From assembly GCF_000025545.1 (NCBI RefSeq), contig NC_013889.1, positions 2,411,501 through 2,475,500 on the forward strand: a DNA stretch of 64,000 nt. Reading direction: 5' to 3'. Positions 54,502 through 62,457 of this stretch are shown in pieces; position 1 is the stretch's first letter; every line of letters begins with the position of its first letter. The notes beneath the pieces are model-generated. The model was not told where the DNA came from. It ran no database searches and saw nothing but the letters and a program-made list of their open reading frames with translations. Source of the DNA: Thioalkalivibrio sp. K90mix. GTDB lineage: Bacteria > Pseudomonadota > Gammaproteobacteria > Ectothiorhodospirales > Ectothiorhodospiraceae. A program made the translations under genes and the position numbers.

Positions 54502-55643
54502 TGAGACTCCCCGGCGCGCGACCAGGCCTGCTGCTGGCCACCCTCGCCCTGCTTTTTTTCCAGGGCTGTGCCGGCATGCAGCCCTTCATGACGGCGGAAG
54601 ACCAGATTGAAGCCGCCGTCGAGGAAGGCGAGTACCAGCGCGCCCTGGAGCTGATCGACGAGCACGAGCCCGAGCCAGCCGCCGAATGGGCCTCGCGCCG
54701 CGAGCAGATCGAGATCATGGCACAGGAAGCAGCGGAACAGGCCATGAAGGACGCACGGGCTGTTTCCGCCGAGGGCGCGGTCGCGGAGGCCCTGGGAATC
54801 CTGGAAGACGCCGACTCCCGCCTGCCCGAAAGCGAGAAGCGTGCCCGCTTCATTGACCAGCTCGAGCGCCAGCGCCAGGTCGGCCTGCGCACCCTGCAGC
54901 AGCGCCACGATGTCCTCGAGGCCCGCAACCTGGTTCAGCAACTCCGCCTGCTGGAGATCATGCGTCCCCTGGTTCCGGATACCGATCAGCTGCCCGCGGA
55001 CCCGGACGCCCTGAGCGAACGGGCCCCCGCCCTGGCCGAGGCCCTGGAGCAGTATGCCGACGACAGCGAGGGGCGCGAGCGCCTGGACCTGCTGCGCCTG
55101 GCACAGGATTTATCCCCGGTCAGCGAACGGGCCGCCCGCATCCGCGAACTCCAGGAAGAGATGCGCACGCGCGAGGAAGACAAGGACCGCGAAGAGCAGG
55201 CCGAACGCCTGTCCGCGATCAACGCGCAGCTGCGTCAGGCACTGCAGGCCGGCGAATTGCAGCGGGCCGCCCAGTGGTGTCGCAGCCGAGACATCCAGTT
55301 GGACGAGGACGCCTCCGGCCCCGACCAGGCCGCCCAGCGGGCGCGCATCTCCCTGTGCGATGAGTGGCGCGAACAGCGCGACCAGCGCGCCGAGCACCTG
55401 CTGGAAGAGGGTCGCCGCCAGTACACGGCCGGCCAGATCCAGGAGGCGGTCAACACCTGGGAAGAAGGACTTGCGCTGGCCCCCAGTCATTCCGGGCTGG
55501 CCACCGCGCGCGAGCGGGCCCTGCGCGTACTCGAGCGGCTGGACACCCTGCGCATCCCCGAGGCCCCGGCGCCGGTCGACCCGGAGGCCTCCCCCATCCC
55601 CGACACCGAGGATGCCGAGGGGGACGAGGAGTCGGAGTCCTGA
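54501..55643 (+). CDS. Repeat-rich lipoprotein
   Basis: A 380-residue protein with a lipoprotein signal (LFFQGC; Cys23 is the acylation site). The rest is very acidic and helical with tetratricopeptide-like repeats (for example AVEEGEYQRALELIDEHEP and RRQYTAGQIQEAVNTWEEGLALAP) and ends in an acidic tail. The ATG overlaps the cyclase stop (TGATG). It is probably an outer-membrane lipoprotein that assists the adenylate cyclase or binds a ligand for it. No named family is recognised. Confidence 0.78.
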   Translation: MRLPGARPGLLLATLALLFFQGCAGMQPFMTAEDQIEAAVEEGEYQRALELIDEHEPEPAAEWASRREQIEIMAQEAAEQAMKDARAVSAEGAVAEALGILEDADSRLPESEKRARFIDQLERQRQVGLRTLQQRHDVLEARNLVQQLRLLEIMRPLVPDTDQLPADPDALSERAPALAEALEQYADDSEGRERLDLLRLAQDLSPVSERAARIRELQEEMRTREEDKDREEQAERLSAINAQLRQALQAGELQRAAQWCRSRDIQLDEDASGPDQAAQRARISLCDEWREQRDQRAEHLLEEGRRQYTAGQIQEAVNTWEEGLALAPSHSGLATARERALRVLERLDTLRIPEAPAPVDPEASPIPDTEDAEGDEESES

Positions 55644-55724
55644 TATCCACAAGCTGGCAGGTCGTCCCCATGCGGCGACCCTGCTAGGATTGCCGCGCCC
55701 GCCTAACCGGAACCACCCCCTGCG

Positions 55725-56939
55725 ATGAGTGCTTCTGTCCACGAGTTGATCACCGACGAACCCCACCGCGTCCTGCAGCTGGGCGATACCGAGGTCGTGG
55801 TACTGGGCACCGCGCATGTATCCCGCGCCAGCGCCGACAAGGTGCGTGCCCTGGTCGACACCGGCGAGTTCGATGCGGTGGCCATCGAACTGTGCGAGAG
55901 CCGCCAGCGCGCGATGCTGGATCCCGACGCGGTCGGGCGCATGGATCTGTTCAGCGTAATGCGCCAGGGGCAGGCCCCGATGATCGCCGCGAGCCTCGCG
56001 CTGGGCGCCTACCAGCAGCGCCTGGCGGAACAGTACGGAATCGAGCCCGGTGCCGAAATGCGCGCGGCAATGGACGTGGCGCTGGATCGCGGCCTGCCGC
56101 TGGCGCTGATCGACCGCGACCTCGGCCTGACGTTGCGGCGCACCTATCGCGCCGTGCCCTGGTGGCAGCGCATGGGCCTGATCGGCGGGCTGTTCGGCTC
56201 GGTTCTCTCGCGCGAGAAAATCGACGAATCGGAGATCGAACGGCTGAAGGAAGGCGACATGCTGGAGTCCACCTTCAGCGAATTCGCCGAACAGTCGGAG
56301 GATCTCTATCGCACGCTGATCCACGAGCGCGACCAGTATATGGCGGCCCACCTGCGGCGTCTGGCCGAGTCCGGCAACCACCGCCGCATCCTCGCCGTGG
56401 TCGGTGCCGGGCACCTGTCCGGGATCGCGACCCAGGTGGAAGACGAGCTGACGCCGCCCGATGCCATCCTGGACTCCCTCGACCAGCCACCACCCAAAGC
56501 GCGCTGGCCCAAGATCCTGCCGTGGGTGATCGTCGCCGTGATCCTGACCGGCTTCGTGATCGGTTTCCTGCGCAACCCGGACATCGGCCTGCAGATGGTG
56601 ATGGACTGGGTGATGATCAACGGCGGCCTGGCCGCCATTGGCGCGATTATCGCGCTGGCGCATCCGCTGACCGTGCTCACGGCGGCGCTGGCTGCACCCC
56701 TGACCTCGCTGAACCCGACCATCGGGGTGGGCTTCGTCGCGGCCGCGGCCGAGCTGTTTCTGCGCAAACCACGGGTCGACGACTTTGCGCGCCTGCGTCA
56801 GGACACCACCACCCCGCGGGGCTGGTGGCGCAACCGGGTCTCGCGCGTGCTGCTGGTCTTCCTGCTAACAACGCTCGGCTCCGCGGCCGGCACCTATATC
56901 GGTGGCGCGCGCATATTCAGCCACCTGTTCGGTAGCTAA
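55725..56939 (+). CDS. TraB/GumN-type domain protein with C-terminal membrane helices
   Basis: A 404-residue protein. The N-terminal TraB domain (about 10-250) has VLGTAHVSR (His31) and a second GAGHLSG, the putative metal sites of TraB/GumN/Tiki proteins. The C-terminal part has four or five hydrophobic helices (about 262-285, 290-310, 318-335, 340-360, 375-395). Related proteins act as pheromone-shutdown factors in Enterococcus or as Wnt proteases in animals; the bacterial function here is unknown. Confidence 0.87.
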   Translation: MSASVHELITDEPHRVLQLGDTEVVVLGTAHVSRASADKVRALVDTGEFDAVAIELCESRQRAMLDPDAVGRMDLFSVMRQGQAPMIAASLALGAYQQRLAEQYGIEPGAEMRAAMDVALDRGLPLALIDRDLGLTLRRTYRAVPWWQRMGLIGGLFGSVLSREKIDESEIERLKEGDMLESTFSEFAEQSEDLYRTLIHERDQYMAAHLRRLAESGNHRRILAVVGAGHLSGIATQVEDELTPPDAILDSLDQPPPKARWPKILPWVIVAVILTGFVIGFLRNPDIGLQMVMDWVMINGGLAAIGAIIALAHPLTVLTAALAAPLTSLNPTIGVGFVAAAAELFLRKPRVDDFARLRQDTTTPRGWWRNRVSRVLLVFLLTTLGSAAGTYIGGARIFSHLFGS

Positions 56940-56940
56940 C

Positions 56941-57939
56941 CTACTCCGGGATCCGCAGGACCAGCTTGCCGCGACGCCCGCCGGCCTCGATGCGCCGGTG
57001 CGCCTCGGCCGCCTCGGCCAGTGGCAGGCTGTCCTCTACATTGACCTGCAGCCGTCCGCTGGCCAGGCGCGCGAGTCCCTCGGCCACCAGCGTAGCCTGG
57101 TGCTTCAGGCGCCGACGATCCCCTTCCAGCATCGGGGTCAGCATCAGCTCCAGGCTGATACTGGGGTTGCGCAGACGCGCCGCGTTCCAGTCCACGTCAT
57201 CCGGCGGCGCCAAAAGGGTCACCAGGTCACCGCCGTAGGCCACCTGTGCCAGCCCGTCGCGAAAGACCGGCCCGCCCACGGTATCCAGCACGATGTCGAA
57301 ACCGCGACCGTCGGTGTAGGCCCGGATCGACTCCTCGGCATCGGGCCGGGCCAGGTCGACCACGTCGCCGCCCAGGCCGGTCACCAGGCGCCGAGCCTCC
57401 TCGCGCCGCACCAGTCCCAGGACCCGGGCGCCGGCCGCGCGTGCGATCTGCACGGCCATCTGCCCCACCCCGCCTGCAGCGGCATGCACCAGCACGGTCT
57501 GCCCGCGCTGCAGATCGGCACGCTCGAACAATGCCTCCCAGGCCGTGAGCCAGGTCAGCGGCAGGGACGCGGCCTGCAGGTCCGTCACCGCGGCCGGCAC
57601 CGGCACCACGGCCGCCTCCGGGACTACCACCTGCTCGGCATAGGTACCCGGGTCCGCCCCCACGCCACCAAAGCAAAAGGACACGCGCTGCCCCGGGCGA
57701 ACATGGCGCACACCACTGGCGCAGGACTCGACCACACCGACGCCGTCACAACCGGGCGTGTTGCGTGGCGCGCCGGGCACCAGCATGCCTCGCGTCCGAA
57801 CCTTGGTGTCGACGGGATTCACCCCAGCCGCCAGCAGCCGAATCTTTACGTCGTCAGTCCCTTCAAGCTCGGGCTCGGGGACCTCCCTTAGTTCCAGAAC
57901 ATCCGCCCCACCGGGCTCGTCGAAAACGATGGCTCGCAT
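56941..57939 (-). CDS. NADPH:quinone reductase (zinc-independent MDR family)
   Basis: A 332-residue medium-chain reductase of the QOR type. It has the N-terminal substrate domain (GVNPVDTKVR), the dinucleotide site AAAGGVGQMAVQIARA and a closing KLVLRIPE. No structural zinc cysteines are seen. It is expected to reduce quinones or enones in the cytoplasm with NADPH. The gene converges with the TraB gene at 1 nt distance. Confidence 0.92.
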   Translation of the reverse strand: MRAIVFDEPGGADVLELREVPEPELEGTDDVKIRLLAAGVNPVDTKVRTRGMLVPGAPRNTPGCDGVGVVESCASGVRHVRPGQRVSFCFGGVGADPGTYAEQVVVPEAAVVPVPAAVTDLQAASLPLTWLTAWEALFERADLQRGQTVLVHAAAGGVGQMAVQIARAAGARVLGLVRREEARRLVTGLGGDVVDLARPDAEESIRAYTDGRGFDIVLDTVGGPVFRDGLAQVAYGGDLVTLLAPPDDVDWNAARLRNPSISLELMLTPMLEGDRRRLKHQATLVAEGLARLASGRLQVNVEDSLPLAEAAEAHRRIEAGGRRGKLVLRIPE

Positions 57940-58011
57940 CGAGCGACTCCTCGTGTTTGAACATGCCTTGTGGATTTTGATACCGCTTCGGGAAGTCTTT
58001 CCAGCGACGCG

Positions 58012-58527
58012 CTAGAGGCCAATCCCGATACCGATCCCGAAACGTACGCCCGACGAAGGTCTAGGAGGCTCCGGGTCTGGCCACAGATGGACGGAATAGG
58101 CGTCCAGCAGCGGGAAGACGTAAGCCAGCTCCCCGATCGACCCCTCTTCGGTCCCTGATACCGTCCCCACCGCGGTAACGCGCCGTCCCGGGCGGTAGTC
58201 CACCGGATCGGCAAAGCCGTCGACCTTGAGGCGAAAACGTCCCGTATTGGCCTGTCGCGTCTGCGGCTCCTGGCGCTGCAACGGGTAGCTGACCACCTCG
58301 ATCACCGTGCTGTCCGCTCGGTTGTCGACCCGGGCAATCACCCCGCCCCACACCTGATCCTCGGCTGGCAGGCTGTCGGCGGTCACACTGCGCGGGGGCA
58401 CCGGATCGCCTACCGCGTCGGGGATATCCAGCGGGCCGGAGGCGCAGCCCACCAGCAGCACTGGCGCCATCATCAGCACCAGCGCAGCCACTCGGATGCG
58501 CCATGCGTTACCAGTACCAGGGATCAT
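58012..58527 (-). CDS. Slp-family outer-membrane lipoprotein (second copy)
   Basis: A 171-residue lipoprotein with a signal ending LLVGCAS, then WGGVIARVDNR and SYPLQRQEPQ, a truncated match to the Slp pattern WGG(V/K)I... and a glycine-rich C-terminus (FGIGIGIGL). E. coli Slp is induced in stationary phase and by acid. The start at 58527 overlaps the end of the upstream Slp gene by 20 nt, and no better start fits the signal peptide. It was likely created by tandem duplication of its neighbour. Confidence 0.85.
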   Translation of the reverse strand: MIPGTGNAWRIRVAALVLMMAPVLLVGCASGPLDIPDAVGDPVPPRSVTADSLPAEDQVWGGVIARVDNRADSTVIEVVSYPLQRQEPQTRQANTGRFRLKVDGFADPVDYRPGRRVTAVGTVSGTEEGSIGELAYVFPLLDAYSVHLWPDPEPPRPSSGVRFGIGIGIGL

Positions 58528-59080
58528 ATCGCCAGGGGTCGTGACGCCAGTGGTAGGGATGCGGCCGCCAGTACGGGCCCATATAGCCCGGCGGTCCCCA
58601 TGGGTCGTAGTAATACGGATCACGCGGCGGGGGGCGCTTGGCCCACAGGTGTACCGTCTGCGCGTCGATGCGGACAAAGCGGTAGTCAAACTCGCCAATC
58701 GAGCCTTCCTCGATTCCGTCCAGCCGTCCGCGCACCGTGACCTCGCGCCCCTCCTCGTACACCTGGGGATCGAGAAAGTCGTCGATATAGGCGCGGAACC
58801 GCCCTTCCGACTGGTCGACCTCGCGCGGACGCGCCTCGCGATTGAGCGGGCGCGCCACAATCTCGAGCCGGGTGCCGTCGCGGGTGTTCTCGACCTTTGC
58901 AATGACGCCGCCCCAGACCACCGCCTGTCCCATTGTCGCTTCGGTGTCGGCGAGGACCTCGGCGCGGGTCAGGGGCTCCTCGGGCAGTGGCTCGATCCCT
59001 TCGGGGATGCTCGCGCAACCGACGAGCAAACCAGCCAGCAACAGACCGGTCAGCAAAGAAAAATGGCGGCGCAGGTTCAT
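58508..59080 (-). CDS. Slp-family outer-membrane lipoprotein (first copy)
   Basis: A 190-residue lipoprotein: signal LLAGLLVGCAS (Cys22), WGGVIAKVENTRDGT, PLNREARPREVDQSEGRF and FVRIDAQTVHLW. The C-terminus is unusually rich in Trp, Tyr, His and Pro (DPWGPPGYMGPYWRPHPYHW...), possibly metal-binding or surface-sticking. It starts the two-gene Slp operon. Confidence 0.9.
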   Translation of the reverse strand: MNLRRHFSLLTGLLLAGLLVGCASIPEGIEPLPEEPLTRAEVLADTEATMGQAVVWGGVIAKVENTRDGTRLEIVARPLNREARPREVDQSEGRFRAYIDDFLDPQVYEEGREVTVRGRLDGIEEGSIGEFDYRFVRIDAQTVHLWAKRPPPRDPYYYDPWGPPGYMGPYWRPHPYHWRHDPWRYDPWYW

Positions 59081-59116
59081 GTCTTTAGGACCACCCGCGG
59101 TGTACCAAGGTTCGCG

Positions 59117-59998
59117 TCACTCCGGGCCTGGCGCACAAAGCGCCTCGACATCCACGACCTCGTGCTGGGCCGCCTCCACGGCCCGCAACAGGTCTTCGGG
59201 CTCCAGCCCGACGGCCTGCCAGACCCCCTCGTCCACCGGCGGGGCGTCGGCCCAGTCGCGCGAGTCGATCTCCGCCAGGTGGGCGCCCGTATTGGCAAGA
59301 TGCACCAGCATCACCGCCAACCGGTGTGCCTCGGGCGCCGCCTGTGGATGGTGGTGTCCGGCCACACAGGCGACCAGACTCTCCGGCAGCCCCCAGTGGG
59401 CGGCCAGGGCACCGCCCAGCTGCGCGTGGTCGAACCCCAGTTGGTCGCGCTCGGCCCGCTGCGGACTCGGGCCCGCCCCGGTATCCAGGCTGGAAAGAAA
59501 TGCCCGGTGCGCCGCCTCCGGCGACTGCGTAAACAGCAGGAGCTTGCCCAGGTCGTGCAAGAGCCCGGCGAGAAAGACACTGCCAGCCTGGCGCGGCAGG
59601 ACACGGTCGGCCAGGTGGCGGGCGATCACCGCACAGTAGGCAGAATGGCGCCAGAACACCTCCAGCGGCAGTCGCTCCTGGTCGGGGATGCTGCCTGTAG
59701 CACGGGTAATCGCACCGGCGACGACCAGACGCTGAAGGGTGTCTCGTCCAAGCAGGCTCACCGCGCGCTCCACGGTATCGACGCTGCGCGTCTGGGCGTA
59801 CACCGGGCTGTTGGCCAGGCGCAGGACGAGGGCCACCAGCCCGGGGTCCCGCCCAAGGGTCGTGGCAATCTGCCCCGGGGTACTGCTGTCATCCTCCAGC
59901 AGGCGTGCGACCTCGAACACGACCTGCGGCATCGCCAGCAGCTTGTCGGCCGACTGGACGCGCGCCTCGAGGCTTTCCGTTGCGTGCATCTCGGACAT
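59117..59998 (-). CDS. HDOD domain protein
   Basis: A 293-residue protein with an HDOD domain (about 15-220; LLAMPQVVFEVARLL, SLLGRDTLQRLV, FLAGLLHDLGKLLL) followed by a less conserved C-terminal segment with the His-rich AGHHHPQAAPEAH. HDOD proteins are HD-like signalling domains usually lacking phosphodiesterase activity. ATG 59998 follows GGAGAACCAG. The promoter region shares a 158-nt gap with the divergent hydrolase gene; a stable hairpin (60012-60019 with 60025-60032) lies in the leader. Confidence 0.9.
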   Translation of the reverse strand: MSEMHATESLEARVQSADKLLAMPQVVFEVARLLEDDSSTPGQIATTLGRDPGLVALVLRLANSPVYAQTRSVDTVERAVSLLGRDTLQRLVVAGAITRATGSIPDQERLPLEVFWRHSAYCAVIARHLADRVLPRQAGSVFLAGLLHDLGKLLLFTQSPEAAHRAFLSSLDTGAGPSPQRAERDQLGFDHAQLGGALAAHWGLPESLVACVAGHHHPQAAPEAHRLAVMLVHLANTGAHLAEIDSRDWADAPPVDEGVWQAVGLEPEDLLRAVEAAQHEVVDVEALCAPGPE

Positions 59999-60157
59999 CC
60001 TGGTTCTCCATAACGGGGCCGCACGCCCCGTTGTGTCTACTGTAGCCCCATGCTCCCCGCCAGGGAAACGAAGCGCCGGCAAATCGCGGCGGAACGAACC
60101 ATAATCAGGTACTCGGGTCACTATTGGTGGCTCGTCCCTCACAACGGAGGTTGTCCC

Positions 60158-60937
60158 ATGGCATTTCGTCTGACCGCTGCACTACTGGCCTTTACGCTCC
60201 CTGGCCTGGCCCTGGCCGGCATTCAGACCGAGGAGGTTACCTACGAACATGACGGCGAGGAGATGACCGGCTATCTCGCCTATCCCGACAGCGACGGCCC
60301 GCACCCCGGCGTCCTGGTGGTCCATGAGTGGTGGGGCCACAACGAATACGCCCGCGACCGGGCCGAACAACTGGCGCGCGAGGGCTACGCCGCATTCGCG
60401 CTGGACATGTACGGCAGCGGCAAGAAGGCCGATCACCCATCGGAGGCCGGGGAGTTCGCCGGCCAGATCCGTGGCAACCGGGATCTTCTGCTGGGCCGGT
60501 TCACAGCCGCGCACGACTGGCTCAAGGATCACGATGCCACGGCCGATCAGGCCCTGGCCGCACTCGGCTACTGCTTCGGTGGCACCGTAGTGCTGGAGGC
60601 CGCACGGGCCGGGATGGATCTGGCCCTGGTTTCCAGCTTCCATGGCGCACTGGTCACGGATCACCCCGCCGGTGCCGGCGACGTGAAAGCGGAGATCCTG
60701 GTGTTCAACGGCGCGGCCGACCCGATGGTTCCGCCGGAGCAGGTGGCCGATTTCCGCGAGGAGATGGACAACGCTGAGGCCACCTACACCTTCGTCGATT
60801 TCTCCGGTGTGGTGCACAGCTTCACCAACCCCGGGGCCGACGAGATCGCGGAGAAGTTCGACATGCCGGTGGGCTACGACGAACGGGCCGACCGCGACTC
60901 CTGGAAGCACCTGCTAAGCGCCCTGGAGCGCATGTAA
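60158..60937 (+). CDS. Exported dienelactone hydrolase family protein
   Basis: A 259-residue alpha/beta-hydrolase with a signal peptide (cut near residue 19, ALA-GIQ). The DLH triad is present: Cys in LGYCFGG, Asp in NGAADPMV and His in GVVHSFTN. The WWGHNEYAR region near the N-terminus is typical. Export makes a role in aromatic lactone breakdown unlikely; a periplasmic esterase is more plausible. Start at 60158 follows ACGGAGG. Confidence 0.9.
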   Translation: MAFRLTAALLAFTLPGLALAGIQTEEVTYEHDGEEMTGYLAYPDSDGPHPGVLVVHEWWGHNEYARDRAEQLAREGYAAFALDMYGSGKKADHPSEAGEFAGQIRGNRDLLLGRFTAAHDWLKDHDATADQALAALGYCFGGTVVLEAARAGMDLALVSSFHGALVTDHPAGAGDVKAEILVFNGAADPMVPPEQVADFREEMDNAEATYTFVDFSGVVHSFTNPGADEIAEKFDMPVGYDERADRDSWKHLLSALERM

Positions 60938-60959
60938 TTCGGGTGTCCCGCCCTGCGTG

Positions 60960-60987
60960 AGCGCGGCGGACCCTGGTCCGCCGCGCT
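60960..60987. terminator. Strong bidirectional hairpin between convergent genes
   Basis: A perfect 13-bp GC-rich stem (60960-60972 with 60975-60987) and 2-nt loop, between the dienelactone hydrolase and the converging response-regulator gene. It lacks a long T-tract on either side but is well placed for both. Confidence 0.65.
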
Positions 60988-61018
60988 CGATTCACTCACC
61001 CCGAAGCCGTCGCTCCGG

Positions 61019-62314
61019 TCAGAAGTTGCGGAAGAAGATCAGGGTCCCAAGCCCCACCACGACGGCCACCATAATCAGGATCGCCAGTTTCAACCAGCGC
61101 CAGCCGCGCGAAGGCGCCGAACGACTGCGGCGCTTGCGCGAGGAAGGCCTGGCTGCAGGGGTGTCGGCCGCCAGCGCCGGCGCAGCCGCCATCGGCTCGT
61201 TGGCGCGGGCCACCAGTGGCTCATGTGCCTCCCCACGCGCAACCGGGGCGTCATGTTCCCGTCCCGACAGGGCCGGCGTCGCATCCGGCGCCACCGACCC
61301 CAGCTCCAGCTCGCGGATGCGGGCTCGCAGATCCTGATTGCGCTCGCGTGCCTCTGCCAGCTCCTGCTCGCGCTTGGCCAGCCGCTCGGCCAGGGCCGAC
61401 GAGGAACCATCCTGCTCCGAGCAACGGGCCTCCAGATCGGCCCGCGCCCGCTCCGCCGCCGCAGCACGCTCGCACTGCTGATTGCGTTCCTGACGCAGCC
61501 GGGCCGCCTCTTCCAGGGCTTGATCGCGCTCCCTCTGCACGGTCTCGCGCAGCCGATCCAGTTCCACCAGTTCGTGGTCCAGGCGGATATTTTCGTTCTC
61601 GAACTCACGCACCCGGGCGCGTAACTTTTCCAGCTCCTCGACCTGCTCGGGCGAGTCCGGGACCGCGGCCTCTTCATCCAGGGGTTCTTCCGCGATCACC
61701 TCGGCCGCCTGGAGCTCAGCCAACTGGCCTTCGCTTTCCTCCGCCCGCTGCAAGGCGGCCGTCGCCTCGTCCCGGGCCTCGCTCAGCGCGGTACGCAGGC
61801 GCTCGATCTCGCGCTGGGCCTCGCGCTCGCTGGCGGACTGCTGGCGAAGCATCAGCTCGCGACGCAGTCGTTCTACCTCCTGTCGCAGGGCCTGATCACC
61901 ACCACCCCCAGGGGCCAGCGGCAGCAGCTCGTTCACGACCTCGCGCACGCGGCCAGGCACGAAAGGCTTCATCAGCACGGCATTGGCACCCAGCTGCAGC
62001 CATTCCCGGCTGGCGGCCTCGTCACTTTCCTGTCCGGTGATAATGGCGACCGGGAGATCGGCCGGAAGCCCTTCAGCGCCATCGCGGATACGCAGCAGCA
62101 GGTCCTGGCCATCCAGGCCCGGCATGGACAGGTCGGTCAGCACCAGACCGATATCAGCGTTGCGCTGCAGTAACGACCAGGCCTCTTCGCCATCCGCGGC
62201 CTCGTAGACCACGCGCTCGCCCTGCAGGATGCGCTGGAGGGCGATCCGGATCACCTTGGAGTCGTCCACCACCAGGATGGCGGTGCGGGTCGCTGACGGT
62301 TTTTGTTCAGTCAT
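61019..62314 (-). CDS. Response regulator with long coiled coil and C-terminal membrane tail
   Basis: A 431-residue protein. The N-terminal receiver domain (about 10-125) has LVVDDSKVIR, the phosphoacceptor Asp61 in LTDLSMPG and LMKPF. A long coiled coil rich in Glu, Arg, Leu and Ala (about 150-365) follows, then a basic linker and one hydrophobic helix (about 411-428) ending in RNF. No output domain is present. This suggests a membrane-tethered receiver or scaffold. ATG 62314 follows GGGAGGG. No histidine kinase is adjacent. Confidence 0.87.
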   Translation of the reverse strand: MTEQKPSATRTAILVVDDSKVIRIALQRILQGERVVYEAADGEEAWSLLQRNADIGLVLTDLSMPGLDGQDLLLRIRDGAEGLPADLPVAIITGQESDEAASREWLQLGANAVLMKPFVPGRVREVVNELLPLAPGGGGDQALRQEVERLRRELMLRQQSASEREAQREIERLRTALSEARDEATAALQRAEESEGQLAELQAAEVIAEEPLDEEAAVPDSPEQVEELEKLRARVREFENENIRLDHELVELDRLRETVQRERDQALEEAARLRQERNQQCERAAAAERARADLEARCSEQDGSSSALAERLAKREQELAEARERNQDLRARIRELELGSVAPDATPALSGREHDAPVARGEAHEPLVARANEPMAAAPALAADTPAARPSSRKRRSRSAPSRGWRWLKLAILIMVAVVVGLGTLIFFRNF

Positions 62315-62457
62315 CAAAGCCCTCCCGGGCACGTCGAGGCCGCGCATCCCTGCCCGGCCGGACTCGAAATCCCGTCCAGAAGGTTACGCATGCACCCGCC
62401 CCGGCGCCAGCGCAGACCGCAACCCGGTGCGAACCCGGTCACGTTTTTCCTCCCGGC

